Positions 12,058 through 21,477 of a stretch of 30,188 nucleotides of DNA are shown here, one piece after another (within the stretch, counting starts at the first letter, position 1; each line of letters begins with the position of its first letter). The position numbers and the translations under genes are program-made. The stretch is from a virus: IMG/VR virus record IMGVR_UViG_3300024348_000173, positions 1 to 30,188 of that record; one strand, written 5' to 3'. The notes under the pieces are model-generated. The model was given only the letters and a program-made list of their open reading frames with translations, searched no databases and was not told the origin of the DNA.

Positions 12058-12328
12058 AGACGAATACAAAGGGAAAACCATAGTAACTTATGACAGCGTA
12101 CTAGGTCAAAGACGCATCGAAGTAGACAAAATCCACCCCGCGCAGTTTAAATATTACGTGACTATAGGACTAGGCTACATTTTCGAAAAGGAAAACGCTA
12201 CAATAAGCTATAAAGGCGTAGAAGAAGCCACCGAAAACACGGAAAAAGAACCTATTCAAGAACCAGTAACAAAGAAACCAAATGCCACAACCAATAAAAG
12301 GAGAAAAAAAAGAGACGTTCCTAGCTAG
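12047..12328 (+). CDS. Hypothetical protein, 93 aa, with charged disordered tail
   Basis: The folded part (1-55) appears as beta strands: GKTIVTYDSVLGQRRIEVDK, then FKYYVTIGLGYIFE. The tail (56-93) is a low-complexity mix of Glu, Lys, Pro and Thr ending in NKRRKKRDVPS. It overlaps the previous gene by 11 bases and the next by 47. This kind of short protein with a SVLGQRR-like core precedes terminase genes in other phages I recall; it may be structural, but nothing proves it. Confidence 0.65.
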   Translation: MKIKDEYKGKTIVTYDSVLGQRRIEVDKIHPAQFKYYVTIGLGYIFEKENATISYKGVEEATENTEKEPIQEPVTKKPNATTNKRRKKRDVPS

Positions 12329-12470
12329 ATGCATAGCAGACGAAGAAAGCGTAAACGCATTTCCCGACAAATTCCAACGTTACGCCGTTTGTGTCCATAC
12401 GTGGGAAACTCATTCACGTGAAGCGTTAAGCATTTACAAGGAGACCTTTAAAAACACGAAAAAGAAATGA
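12282..12470 (+). CDS. Small protein with KGEKK...C...FPD...QR...C...W motif, 62 aa
   Basis: The sequence MPQPIKGEKKETFLARCIAD, then FPDKFQRYAVCVHTWE, matches a widespread short phage motif (P-x-x-x-E-x-x-x-x-F-x-x-R-C, F-P-D, Q-R-x-A-V-C, W). The motif is often found alone or attached to prohead proteases and other head proteins. C17 and C37 are its conserved cysteines. Its function is not known to me. The 47-base overlap with the previous gene in another frame is large, but the motif makes this frame certain. Confidence 0.75.
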   Translation: MPQPIKGEKKETFLARCIADEESVNAFPDKFQRYAVCVHTWETHSREALSIYKETFKNTKKK

Positions 12471-12658
12471 AGTTCTACATTCTAGACTATGGTAAAGACA
12501 TGATCCACGAAGGTAAAGTAATAACAGACTACCTAGAGAAAATGCAATTTCACCATATAGCCTATCTAACAAACGCCGACGGGTTACTATGTTTAGAAGA
12601 AGTAGACGAAGACGATTTTTTAAACCACTTCAAAAACACGAAACATGGCAAAGCCTAG
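12467..12658 (+). CDS. Hypothetical protein, 63 aa
   Basis: Starts within the previous stop (ATGA) and overlaps the terminase small subunit gene by 14 bases. An acidic small alpha/beta protein: MKFYILDYGKDMIHEGKVIT, then LCLEEVDEDDFLNHF. No motif recognised. Its position directly before terS suggests a packaging-related or neutral passenger role. Confidence 0.68.
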   Translation: MKFYILDYGKDMIHEGKVITDYLEKMQFHHIAYLTNADGLLCLEEVDEDDFLNHFKNTKHGKA

Positions 12659-13073
12659 ATACATAGAGACACCAGAAAAGCTGTACGAACTATTCGAGCA
12701 ATACACGGAAGATACAAAACGTAGAGTAAGAACAATACCAAAAGCAACTAACAAAGGCGTACTATACGAAGAACACGTGCCACCCCTTACAATAGACGGA
12801 TTTAAAACCTACGCCAACAAACAAGGTACAGATATAAACCGATACTGGTATAATGTAGACGGGACACTCAACGAGTATGTAAGCATCGTTACGCGCATTA
12901 AAGAAGAAATTCGAAACGACCAAGTCGAAGGCGCACTAGTCGGGCAATATCAACAGAACATAGTAGCCCGCCTAAACAACCTAACCGAAAAGACGGACGT
13001 AACCAGCAACGGAGAAAACATAAATGAAATTAAAATATCAATCATTCGACCAGACACCAAAGAACTAGAGTAA
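12645..13073 (+). CDS. terS: Terminase small subunit
   Basis: 142 residues resembling gp3-like DNA-packaging small subunits. It starts MAKPRYIETPEKLYELFEQY, has an HTH-like stretch PPLTIDGFKTYANKQGTDIN (N-terminal DNA recognition), a helical oligomerisation part (EYVSIVTRIKEEIRNDQVEG then ALVGQYQQNI) and a short C-terminal tail (KISIIRPDTKELE) that would contact the large subunit. It selects phage DNA for packaging. The large subunit follows, separated by one small gene. Confidence 0.82.
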   Translation: MAKPRYIETPEKLYELFEQYTEDTKRRVRTIPKATNKGVLYEEHVPPLTIDGFKTYANKQGTDINRYWYNVDGTLNEYVSIVTRIKEEIRNDQVEGALVGQYQQNIVARLNNLTEKTDVTSNGENINEIKISIIRPDTKELE

Positions 13074-13261
13074 TGGAACATATAACACTTAGAGTAACAA
13101 GACCAGACATGTCAGTATATGAAATTACGTTTACTGATGTTAGAATACGAAAAGACGAAACTGGAATATCGGTATACCAAAAAGGATGCAACAATACTTT
13201 AGTAGGGTTTTACCCTTTGACGTGGTCTTTAGAATTGGCAAATTTTGAAACCATTGAATAA
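13073..13261 (+). CDS. Hypothetical 62-aa protein inserted between the terminase genes
   Basis: Starts inside the terS stop (TAATG) and ends exactly at the base before the terL start. Mostly beta in appearance (HITLRVTRPDMSVYEITFTD, then VRIRKDETGISVYQK). Codon use is more AT-rich than in terS and terL, so it may be a recently acquired extra gene. No family recognised. Confidence 0.68.
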   Translation: MEHITLRVTRPDMSVYEITFTDVRIRKDETGISVYQKGCNNTLVGFYPLTWSLELANFETIE

Positions 13262-14413
13262 ATGGAACTAAAGTCTACAATAGTCTTTGAAAGGAATTAC
13301 GACGCGCTTTACAATAACGAGGCGCGTTTTATTATTAACGAGGGTGGTAGCCGTTCATCTAAGACCTATAGCCTTTGCCAGCTTATTCTAGTCTATTGCC
13401 TACAGAACAAAGGCGTAGTGGTGTCAATCATTCGTAAGACTTTCCCAGCGTTACGCGCTACAGCTATGCGAGACTTTCTAGAAGTTCTTAAGGATTCTGG
13501 CATCTACGACAAAGCCAGTCATAACATGTCCGAACACATTTACTCTTTCGCTAATGGATCTATAGTAGAGTTCTTTAGTGTAGACGACGAACAAAAGATA
13601 CGAGGGCGCAAGCGTCACCTAGCATGGTGTAATGAAGCTAACGAACTATTCTACGACGACTTTACGCAACTTAACATGCGTACCGAATCCAAACTAATCT
13701 TTGACTACAATCCCAGCGACTCGAACAGCTGGCTATATGAACTACCAAAAAACGAAAGTATATTAATTAAGTCCACGTACAAGGATAACCCGTTTTTACC
13801 AGAAAGCATAAAGATACAAATCGAAGACCTTAAGCGAACAGACGAAGCGCTTTACCAGATTTACGCACTAGGTGAAAAAGCCATCAGTAAGTCGAACATA
13901 TATTCTAACTGGACATTCTTACCACATAGACCCGCACGCTTTACAGAATTTATATACGGGCTGGATTTTGGTTATAACCACCCGTTAGCTTTGATGCGCA
14001 TATACTGGCATGAAAAGGACATCTTTATAGAACCAGTCATTTACGAAAGCTACCTAACCACCGCGAACCTAATCGAAAAGCTAGCCAGTCTAAACATAGA
14101 AAAGAACGCGGACATTATAGCCGACTATGCCCGACCCGAAATAATAGCCGAACTTAACAACGCTGGTTATAACGTGCTGAACGCAAACAAGGCGGTAAAG
14201 AAAGGACTAGACGCCGTTAAGTCATTTGGGGTTTACGCACAAGAACACGAAGCCCTAAAGAAAGAATACCAGAACTACAAATGGAAAAAGGTAGGGGACA
14301 CAATCCTAGACGAACCAGTTAAACTTTGGGACGATGCAATGGACGCGACACGTTACGCGGTTACTTACATCAAAGAACAATACTATACCGACGACAGCTA
14401 CTTTGCTTTTTAG
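13262..14413 (+). CDS. terL: Terminase large subunit (PBSX-type)
   Basis: 383 residues. ATPase domain: Walker A GGSRSSKT (28-35) and a Walker B region HLAWCNEANE (119-128) with the catalytic acid at E125. Nuclease domain of RNase H fold: IYGLDFGYNHP (D235), IIADYARPE (D288) and DDAMDATRY (D357/D361). The protein cuts concatemeric DNA and pumps it into the capsid through the portal. The length is normal to slightly short for PBSX-type terminases (about 400-430). Its start follows directly on the stop of the preceding gene. Confidence 0.95.
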   Translation: MELKSTIVFERNYDALYNNEARFIINEGGSRSSKTYSLCQLILVYCLQNKGVVVSIIRKTFPALRATAMRDFLEVLKDSGIYDKASHNMSEHIYSFANGSIVEFFSVDDEQKIRGRKRHLAWCNEANELFYDDFTQLNMRTESKLIFDYNPSDSNSWLYELPKNESILIKSTYKDNPFLPESIKIQIEDLKRTDEALYQIYALGEKAISKSNIYSNWTFLPHRPARFTEFIYGLDFGYNHPLALMRIYWHEKDIFIEPVIYESYLTTANLIEKLASLNIEKNADIIADYARPEIIAELNNAGYNVLNANKAVKKGLDAVKSFGVYAQEHEALKKEYQNYKWKKVGDTILDEPVKLWDDAMDATRYAVTYIKEQYYTDDSYFAF

Positions 14414-14434
14414 AACCTAAACAAACACGGAAAA

Positions 14435-14447
14435 TAATATAGTTATG
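14435..14447 (+). promoter_or_regulatory. Late-gene leader TAATATAGTTATG (copy 1)
   Basis: Identical 13-base sequence ending at the start codon of a late gene; also at 18624, 21194 and 27078, with one-base variants at 24432 and 11883. It may be a ribosome-binding signal or part of a late promoter. Confidence 0.72.
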
Positions 14448-15914
14448 GCACAATCAATAATAGCACAACCGCAGAGAATTATGCCCGCTTACAATCCGAT
14501 TAGGTTTATAGCGGACAGCACAAACAAAAATAAAACTGGCTTTAGGTACATTTACCAAATTTACAGCGGCGCTACCTTGTTAGGTACGTTCAAAGTATTA
14601 CCGACCTTTTCGACTGGTTACGGCGAAATAGACCTATCTAAATTCCTTTCGAGTTACGTAAGCTGGGATTTTAGCCCTAGCGTAACACTAGACAAAGCCG
14701 CGCCGAATAGTTATAAGAACTACCAAGTAAACATAGGCGAAGAATATTTGTACGAAATTACCTATACGTCTGCGCTAACCAACAGCGGTACGAATACACG
14801 AATTAACGTAGCTAACATCTTTCAAGTAGGTGACCAAATAAACATAACACAAAATGACGGCGGTGTGGCTAACCCATTACTAGAGGGACTACACACAATT
14901 GTAGCCGTGTCGGGAACTTGGATTGACGTTAACGTACCTTTCAGTTCAATTACGAACGTGAATATAGACGGCGTTATTAACTATGCTAATCAACAAAAAG
15001 TAGTGACATACAATATAACCACTATTACAAACCTAAGAGTCTTTAATGGGGCGTTTACGTGGGTCGATTGGGTTACGTACAATTTTAACGACTACACTCT
15101 AGACGGCGATACTAAGCAATGGCTAACGAACCAGCCAAAAACGGACTTTTATTGTACACTAGGACAAGACCTATTTCTAAACGCAAGGGCTGTAGTAGGT
15201 AAAAAGATTTACTTTCAAAATAACGACGGCGACACGTACAGCAAAAACGTAGTGAATAACGATTCGATAGTAAGCGTAGCTGTAGGCTGTAACAATTACG
15301 GCGCATTGACGCCCATTACTGGCGTGCTACCAATGTTAAAAGACGATACAACCTATTATGACTTTTGGTACGAAGACGCGGGACAGAAGTCCGTTAAGTA
15401 TAGAGTAAACGTAGACAGACGCGTTCAGATTAACGAATATCATATTTGCTTCTTGGATCGTTTAGGGTCATTCTCTAGCTTTGCATTTCAGCTAAAGAGT
15501 TACGAACGCGGCGACGTTACACGCGACGAATTTAACAAAGACGTACAAGGCTACGTTAAAGCGGGCGCATGGAATTACAATTACGAAGAATTCGGATTTA
15601 ACACGTTCAATATTAACGTGACTAAGACGCTAGAGTTAAACACCAACTGGATGACTCAAAACATGTCGGACTATTTCCAAGAACTGATAACATCGCCTCA
15701 AACGTTTTTAAAGTTAGTTCAATACGTAACGACAGAAGACGGCGAACTAGTCCTAGATGAAGACGGCTGTCCTATACACGTAGCAGAAAGCACGGCTTAC
15801 GTTCCTTGCATCGTACAAAACAACAGCTTCGAAGTCTACAAACAACGTAACAAGCACCTAATCAAACAAAGCATTTCAGTTAAACTAGCAAACAACGACA
15901 ACGTAAATGGTTAA
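14445..15914 (+). CDS. Tail tip / baseplate-like structural protein, 489 aa
   Basis: A large, beta-rich, Asn/Thr/Tyr-rich protein without membrane segments. The N-terminal part (PYNPIRFIADSTNKNKTGFR-like, about 14-33) and the C-terminal half (YFQELITSPQTFLKLV, then NNSFEVYKQRNKHLIKQS) have the look of distal tail or baseplate proteins of Bacteroidota phages. A middle part (about 110-190) is a separate small beta domain (NIFQVGDQINITQ). It follows terL and overlaps the next large tail gene by 8 bases. A structural role is inferred from composition, size and position rather than from a motif. Confidence 0.6.
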   Translation: MAQSIIAQPQRIMPAYNPIRFIADSTNKNKTGFRYIYQIYSGATLLGTFKVLPTFSTGYGEIDLSKFLSSYVSWDFSPSVTLDKAAPNSYKNYQVNIGEEYLYEITYTSALTNSGTNTRINVANIFQVGDQINITQNDGGVANPLLEGLHTIVAVSGTWIDVNVPFSSITNVNIDGVINYANQQKVVTYNITTITNLRVFNGAFTWVDWVTYNFNDYTLDGDTKQWLTNQPKTDFYCTLGQDLFLNARAVVGKKIYFQNNDGDTYSKNVVNNDSIVSVAVGCNNYGALTPITGVLPMLKDDTTYYDFWYEDAGQKSVKYRVNVDRRVQINEYHICFLDRLGSFSSFAFQLKSYERGDVTRDEFNKDVQGYVKAGAWNYNYEEFGFNTFNINVTKTLELNTNWMTQNMSDYFQELITSPQTFLKLVQYVTTEDGELVLDEDGCPIHVAESTAYVPCIVQNNSFEVYKQRNKHLIKQSISVKLANNDNVNG

Positions 15915-18618
15915 TAACGTAAAAATAGTCCTAGAGACTGGCGTTCTAGATGTCCGTCAAGACGTACAATTTCCCCTCAACTTTTCAGTAGGTGACATTC
16001 GCGACATATCAAAACGTAGCGGTACGTTTAGTAAGACTATCGTACTAGCTGGAACTGATAACAATAACCAACTATTAAACCATTACTACGACGTTAATAT
16101 AAGCGCTGGAACGTTTGACATAACTAAGTTAACTAAATGTCAAGTAGTACAAAATAACGTAGTCATTTTAGACAATGCCCTTTTGCAGTTGGTGAATGTA
16201 AACAAACAGCAGTTGACGGACGCACACGAACAAATTGTTAACTACGAAGTTTTAATAAAAGACACGAAAGCCGAACTATTTACTACAATGAATAGTAAGG
16301 AACTAAACGACCTAGACTTTTCAGACCTTGACCACTTCCAAACAAGCGCTGGAATTGTTTCGACGTTTAACAATACGATAGCAGACGGGTACAAGTACGT
16401 GCTACCTTATTCGACCACAAACACGAATAACTACCACATAAGGAAAATGAAGCCCGCTATCTATGCTAAGACTTATTTTGACCGCATCTTTAGCAACGCT
16501 GGCTACACATACCAGTGGGACGATATAGTACAAGCTAGGTTTGATAAACTTTTAATTCCTTACAACGGCGACGAAAACGTAATAGACTGGAACGACTTTA
16601 AAGTAAAAGCGGAAAATTCCTTTAACACTTCTGTTACGCAGTCTTTTAGTTTTTTTATTCCATTTCAACAAGTAATAACTGGATGGACGGAAACGCTAGA
16701 CACCCAAAACATATTTAACCCATTAACGGGATTTTATACCGCACCAACAAACACCGATCCTTTAGCTTCGCAGTCTTACGAATTTAATTTTACAATTACT
16801 TACGAAATAGAATTTGATAACCACAACGCGAACCCAGCTAGGATTTATCAATTTACAAATGGTAGTTACACGCCATCTTCGGCAACTTTTAGCCCGTATC
16901 TTAAAGCGCTTAACCCCGTTACCATAGGTACAACCGCAGCACTAAACCCAGTTGTTATAAATAATTTTATACCTTCTGGCGTTTCTACGTTTGGAACTTA
17001 TTCCAATTCAGTTATAACTAGTCCGTCTGGCTATATTACTACTGGCGACATTTTGAAAATGGCTGTCGGAATAGATTCTACAATGAACAACGGCGCTTAT
17101 AACTGGCGAACTGCTGGCGGTTCTTCGGCTTTGGTAGACGTTAATATAAAGGTTTTAGATATTAAAGTAGAAATAGTTCCTAATAGTAACACGGCTGTTA
17201 TTTCTGGGTTCTTAAATATGAACGAATACGTACCGCAAAAGATTAAACAAGCGGACTTTGTTAAGTCTATTTTTCAAATGTACAACCTATTCGCAGACGT
17301 AGACCCAGCGCAACCGAATAACATTATATTAAGACACCGCGACGAATACTACGACAACGGCGCGCAGAAAGACTGGACGTATAAACTAGCAAAAGACCGC
17401 GAACAAAACCTAGAGTTTTTGCCAGACGTTACAAACAAACGTTTAATATTAACCTACAAACAAGACGAAGACGAACCTAACCAATTGTACTACCAAAGCA
17501 CGGACGAAATATACGGGCAACAAGAATACATTTTTGATTCAGAATATGTAAGGGACGTAGACACAAAGGAAATAATCTTTAGCCCTACGCCAATTACTAA
17601 AACTAGTTTTGGGGCTATCGTTCCAATGATTGACGGACAAGCGCCTAAAACGAACATAAGAATACTTTACGACGGCGGCGAACAGCCGTGCGGACTATGG
17701 AACTTAGTAGCTAGCGGGACAACGGGAACTTTTAACATAGCAACTTACCCAGCTATTACCCATTTCGACGATGCGAACACACCAACGTTTGACATTAATT
17801 TCGGAACGTGCGACTTTTACTATTACAATCCAGCGACACTTACTAACAATACTTTGTTTAACATGTACTGGCGTCGTACGATCAATCAAATAAACGTCGG
17901 CAAAATGCTTACGGCATTCTTTAAACTAGACGAACGCGACATACATAGTTTAAAACTTAACGACAAAATACGTATTGATAACAGCTGGTGGAATATTAAC
18001 AAGGTAATAGATTATAACGCGGGTTTAAACCAGTTAACAAAAGTCGAACTAATAAGCGTAGATACCGAAATAGACCTAGCGCCGTTTCAAACTGCAAGCG
18101 GTAACCCAGCGCCTAGCACAACTACCAGCGTAGCTTTAACTTCTGTTATGTCGTCGGCAATGCAAACGAATAACGTAATTCTAGCGGGTGCAAACGTAGC
18201 TATTTACGGCACGCGTAACATGGTAGCGCAGAACGTTCGCGGAATGATTATAGGCGACGAAAACACGTTAAACGAAGACGGACTAATTACGCCACGAATT
18301 AACGGCGTAGCTATGCAAGCGACTGGCTATATTGCTAATCTAACCCAAACGGGAACGAACGCACCAGAAGCAAACGTTTTTACTGGTCAATTAGTTACAT
18401 GGACTAGAACGGCGGCTGGTGAATACTTAGGTACGCCAGAAACGCCTTACGACTTTTCCGCGACTTACGTAATGATTAACAACGTAGAACATGACTTCTT
18501 AACTAGTGCGTACATAAACACGGACGGGAACGTAGTGGTAGTAACATGTAAAACTAGCGGACATTCACATCAAGACAATGTACTAAATAATACAACTCTA
18601 GAAATTCGAACCTACTAA
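15907..18618 (+). CDS. Tail hub / tail-associated protein, 903 aa
   Basis: The largest gene. The N-terminus (ETGVLDVRQDVQFPLNFSVG, then DIRDISKRSGTFSKTI, about 10-45) is a sequence pattern I know from the conserved tail proteins of Bacteroidota phages. The middle contains a beta-sandwich-like insert (about 240-440, low Lys, rich in Asn/Thr/Ser). Later, YVPQKIKQADFVKSIFQMYN (about 439-458) resembles hub proteins of contractile and siphovirus tails. The C-terminal third (about 735-903) has turns such as GMIIGDENTLNEDG and may bind the host or a fibre. No peptidase or lysozyme motif was seen. Confidence 0.6.
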   Translation: MVNNVKIVLETGVLDVRQDVQFPLNFSVGDIRDISKRSGTFSKTIVLAGTDNNNQLLNHYYDVNISAGTFDITKLTKCQVVQNNVVILDNALLQLVNVNKQQLTDAHEQIVNYEVLIKDTKAELFTTMNSKELNDLDFSDLDHFQTSAGIVSTFNNTIADGYKYVLPYSTTNTNNYHIRKMKPAIYAKTYFDRIFSNAGYTYQWDDIVQARFDKLLIPYNGDENVIDWNDFKVKAENSFNTSVTQSFSFFIPFQQVITGWTETLDTQNIFNPLTGFYTAPTNTDPLASQSYEFNFTITYEIEFDNHNANPARIYQFTNGSYTPSSATFSPYLKALNPVTIGTTAALNPVVINNFIPSGVSTFGTYSNSVITSPSGYITTGDILKMAVGIDSTMNNGAYNWRTAGGSSALVDVNIKVLDIKVEIVPNSNTAVISGFLNMNEYVPQKIKQADFVKSIFQMYNLFADVDPAQPNNIILRHRDEYYDNGAQKDWTYKLAKDREQNLEFLPDVTNKRLILTYKQDEDEPNQLYYQSTDEIYGQQEYIFDSEYVRDVDTKEIIFSPTPITKTSFGAIVPMIDGQAPKTNIRILYDGGEQPCGLWNLVASGTTGTFNIATYPAITHFDDANTPTFDINFGTCDFYYYNPATLTNNTLFNMYWRRTINQINVGKMLTAFFKLDERDIHSLKLNDKIRIDNSWWNINKVIDYNAGLNQLTKVELISVDTEIDLAPFQTASGNPAPSTTTSVALTSVMSSAMQTNNVILAGANVAIYGTRNMVAQNVRGMIIGDENTLNEDGLITPRINGVAMQATGYIANLTQTGTNAPEANVFTGQLVTWTRTAAGEYLGTPETPYDFSATYVMINNVEHDFLTSAYINTDGNVVVVTCKTSGHSHQDNVLNNTTLEIRTY

Positions 18619-18623
18619 AAAGG

Positions 18624-18636
18624 TAATATAGTTATG
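18624..18636 (+). promoter_or_regulatory. Late-gene leader TAATATAGTTATG (copy 2)
   Basis: Precedes the tape measure gene; identical to the copies at 14435, 21194 and 27078. Confidence 0.72.
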
Positions 18637-20739
18637 AATGAAGTAACGATACCATTAAAGCTGACGGGCGTCGGTTCGATGAAAGCCGAACTACGCGCCT
18701 TAAAAGCTGAACTAGCAAACGCTACAGACCCCGCACAAATGGAAGCACTCGCAATGAAAGCGGGTGAACTATCGGACAAAATAAAAGACGCTAACGACGC
18801 GGTAAATGTTTTCGCTAGTGGCTCAAAGTTTGAACAAGTAAGCAACGGACTAGGCGGTATTAAAGACTCTTTAATGAGTCTAGACTTTGAAGAAGCTAGC
18901 CAGAAGTCCGCAGCATTTGCGCAGAACTTAGGTAAGTTAAGCCAGACAGATATAAGCGGGGCGCTTAAAGGTATCACTGGTATGGTTAAAAATATGGGTG
19001 CGGCTTTCATTAAGTTAGGTATTCAGATTCTAGCGAACCCTTTGTTTTTATTAGTTGCTGTTATTGTGGCTATTGTGGCTGCGATTGCTATTTTCTTAAA
19101 TAAAATAGGTGTACTAGGTAAGGTTATGGACGTAATCATGGCGCCTATTAATGCTGTAATTGCTGGTTTTAAAATGCTTACCGACTGGTTAGGTTTAACA
19201 AGTTTTGCCGCAGAAGAAAACGCGGAAAAAATACAAAAAGCGAACGAAGAAATAATAGAGTCTAGTAAGAAAAGAAGCGAAGCACAAGCCGCAGCTTATG
19301 ACTTTGAAATAGAAAAGGCTAAGATTAACGGAAAAGACACCACTAAACTAGAACTAGAAAAGTCTAAAGCCCTAACAAACGAGGCTAAGTTACGACGTAA
19401 TCGTCAAATGATGGAACTAAAAGCATTGAACGCCATTGCAAACGACGACAATAAAGAACAACGTAAGAAACTACGCGAGTCTATTAACGCGGAAAACATT
19501 ACAATACGTCAAGGATCACGCGAACGCATGTTAATTTTAATGCGTGAAACCGCAGCTAAACGCGAGGAGTACAGAAAGCAAAGAGAAGCTGCACAGAAAG
19601 CCGCAGAAGAAGAAGCAAAAGCAGCAGCACAAGCCGCAGCAGATGCAGCACGCGAAGCCGCAGCACGTTGGAAAGAAAAGAAAGACGCTATTAAAAAGGC
19701 GACAGAAGACATTCAAAAAGAAATTGCTTCTGCTAACAAGTTACTAACCGATTCAACTAAAACACAACAACAAGTAGAAGTTGACGACGTAAAAGTTAAA
19801 TACGAGGCGTTAATAGCAGAAGCTGTAAAGTACAAACAAGACACTACAGCACTAGAGAAAGCGAAGCAATTAGAAATAGAAAGAATTAACAAAGGCTATA
19901 CAGACGCAGAAATAGAAAAGCAAAAGAAAATTGACGACGAAAAACTAGCCGACCAGAAAAGACAAGCTGACCAGTTAAAAGCGTTTAACGATGCCGAAGC
20001 GTTAAAGTCCGAAGAACTAGACGAACAAATTTACCAGTCGAAACTTAGCGCACAACAAAAGGAACTAGAGACAAATCAATATCATTTCGACGAATTAAAA
20101 GCGCAGTACGAACGATACGGAAAAGACACAACCGATTTAATAGCTAAGCAAAAAGAAGAAGAAGACAAAATAAACGCTAAGTATGCACTAGCAGAAATCG
20201 AAAAGGCTAAAGGTATACGGGATTCAAAGATTCAATTTACCCAAGACATTGCAACGGGTATAGGCGCTATAGGCGAAATGTTTATAAAAGACCAGAAGAA
20301 ACTAGAGAAATTCAACAAAGCACAAGCGCTAGTTCAAATCGGAATTGACACGGCGAAGGCTATCAGTTCGTTAGTTGCTATGTCGCAAGCTAACCCGCTT
20401 AACGCGGTTACTGGTGGCACGGCTGGGATTGCACAATACGCTAGCGGTATCTTACAAATTATAACCAACGTAGCAAAAGCAAAAAGTTTGTTGTCAAATC
20501 CTAGCGGGTCTGTTTCTGGCGGTGGTGGCGGTGGTGGTGGCTCTGAGTCATCAACTAGCGTTACGGCTATTTCGCCAGCTACTCAAATGTTCGGACAAGG
20601 TAACAACTTAAATACTGCGGGCGGTCAAGGTTCTGTTAACTCTAATCAAAATATGGTAGTTACTGCTGTCGTTTCTGAAACGGACATAACTAACACACAA
20701 AACAAAATAGATAAAATCAAAAAATCTGCGGAACTATGA
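18634..20739 (+). CDS. Tail tape measure protein
   Basis: 701 residues. The N-terminus is helical, a strong membrane segment lies at about 134-156 (NPLFLLVAVIVAIVAAIAIF), followed by a very long charged, Ala/Lys/Glu-rich coiled-coil region (about 195-550). A C-terminal hydrophobic part (FNKAQALVQIGIDTAKAISS, near 560-580) is typical of tape measure proteins, and a run of eight or more Gly follows near 632-640. The tape measure sets tail length and enters the membrane on DNA injection. By the rule of about 1.5 Angstrom per residue the tail would be roughly 100 nm, which suits a siphovirus. Confidence 0.85.
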   Translation: MNEVTIPLKLTGVGSMKAELRALKAELANATDPAQMEALAMKAGELSDKIKDANDAVNVFASGSKFEQVSNGLGGIKDSLMSLDFEEASQKSAAFAQNLGKLSQTDISGALKGITGMVKNMGAAFIKLGIQILANPLFLLVAVIVAIVAAIAIFLNKIGVLGKVMDVIMAPINAVIAGFKMLTDWLGLTSFAAEENAEKIQKANEEIIESSKKRSEAQAAAYDFEIEKAKINGKDTTKLELEKSKALTNEAKLRRNRQMMELKALNAIANDDNKEQRKKLRESINAENITIRQGSRERMLILMRETAAKREEYRKQREAAQKAAEEEAKAAAQAAADAAREAAARWKEKKDAIKKATEDIQKEIASANKLLTDSTKTQQQVEVDDVKVKYEALIAEAVKYKQDTTALEKAKQLEIERINKGYTDAEIEKQKKIDDEKLADQKRQADQLKAFNDAEALKSEELDEQIYQSKLSAQQKELETNQYHFDELKAQYERYGKDTTDLIAKQKEEEDKINAKYALAEIEKAKGIRDSKIQFTQDIATGIGAIGEMFIKDQKKLEKFNKAQALVQIGIDTAKAISSLVAMSQANPLNAVTGGTAGIAQYASGILQIITNVAKAKSLLSNPSGSVSGGGGGGGGSESSTSVTAISPATQMFGQGNNLNTAGGQGSVNSNQNMVVTAVVSETDITNTQNKIDKIKKSAEL

Positions 20740-21179
20740 CAAGCTATCAAGCACTAATAAACGAAATAACTACATTTTACGACAATCATATTCAAGTAAA
20801 AAAGGTAGGTTCGGACTTCAAAGAGCAAATGTTTAACTTCGCTACTAAAGACGAAAAGTACCCTATTGTATATATAGTACCAGTAAGCGCTTTGCCGACT
20901 GAAAACACGAACGATTTTACTTTAGAAATATATTGCTTTGATATAATCCAAAAAGACCGCGCTAATATTAACGTAATCCTTTCAGATTGCCAGCAAATTC
21001 TTTACGATCTTTACACGTACTTTATTAACTCTAATAACTACGCCTTTGACGTTATAGACATTCCTAGCTTTACGCCTTTAAATAACGATTTATTAGACTA
21101 TTGTGCGGGCTGGGTTATGACTGCGACTTATTCAGTAAACAACTGGACAGACTGCGCCGTCCCTTTAAAGGCAAACTAA
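20736..21179 (+). CDS. Tail completion / terminator-like protein, 147 aa
   Basis: Overlaps the tape measure stop by 4 bases. Alpha/beta protein starting MTSYQALINEITTFYDNH, then YPIVYIVPVSALPTENTNDF and FTLEIYCFDIIQKDRANI, followed by a helix with DCQQILYDLYTYF. The pattern (helix, 'YP..Y..P', strand with 'D..D') is that of tail terminator/completion proteins that cap the tube and join it to the head. A baseplate connector is an alternative. Confidence 0.55.
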   Translation: MTSYQALINEITTFYDNHIQVKKVGSDFKEQMFNFATKDEKYPIVYIVPVSALPTENTNDFTLEIYCFDIIQKDRANINVILSDCQQILYDLYTYFINSNNYAFDVIDIPSFTPLNNDLLDYCAGWVMTATYSVNNWTDCAVPLKAN

Positions 21180-21193
21180 ACGACTTTTTAAAA

Positions 21194-21206
21194 TAATATA
21201 GTTATG
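21194..21206 (+). promoter_or_regulatory. Late-gene leader TAATATAGTTATG (copy 3)
   Basis: Precedes the 90-residue gene at 21204; identical to the copies at 14435, 18624 and 27078. Confidence 0.72.
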
Positions 21207-21476
21207 GGATCAAATTTATTAGGAGAATTAGCGGGTAATAACGGAACTTTTATTTTGAATTCCGATATTAACCTAACAAAAAAAATAGACGCTATCGTAG
21301 TTTTAGAAGATACTATTTTCCAAACTATCGGAGTAAATGGAGTTGACGCGAAAGCAACCTATTTAGCAGACCCAACGATAGCAATTAAAGCGGGTGCAAT
21401 TATAACGCCGTTAGACGCATTGCAGTTTAGTAATGTAAGAATAGATAGCGGTTCTATTGCTTTAGTTTTAGGGTAA
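21204..21476 (+). CDS. Small beta-rich virion protein candidate, 90 aa
   Basis: Starts MGSNLLGELAGNNGTFILNS and ends RIDSGSIALVLG; rich in small and beta-forming residues, acidic, no Cys or His. I recall short proteins of this type beside the fibre genes of flavobacterial phages, often without assigned function; a decoration, spike or fibre-base protein is plausible. It carries its own leader, which suggests separate translation control. Confidence 0.6.
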   Translation: MGSNLLGELAGNNGTFILNSDINLTKKIDAIVVLEDTIFQTIGVNGVDAKATYLADPTIAIKAGAIITPLDALQFSNVRIDSGSIALVLG

Positions 21477-21477
21477 T

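Noticed and set aside
19509-19747. Frames on both strands inside the tape measure coiled coil
   Set aside because: Shadows produced by the Ala/Lys/Glu-rich repeat composition.
20515-20545. GGT/GGC run as a possible G-quadruplex or slippage site
   Set aside because: It encodes a Gly linker in the tape measure protein, a common feature; nothing else points to a DNA structure.
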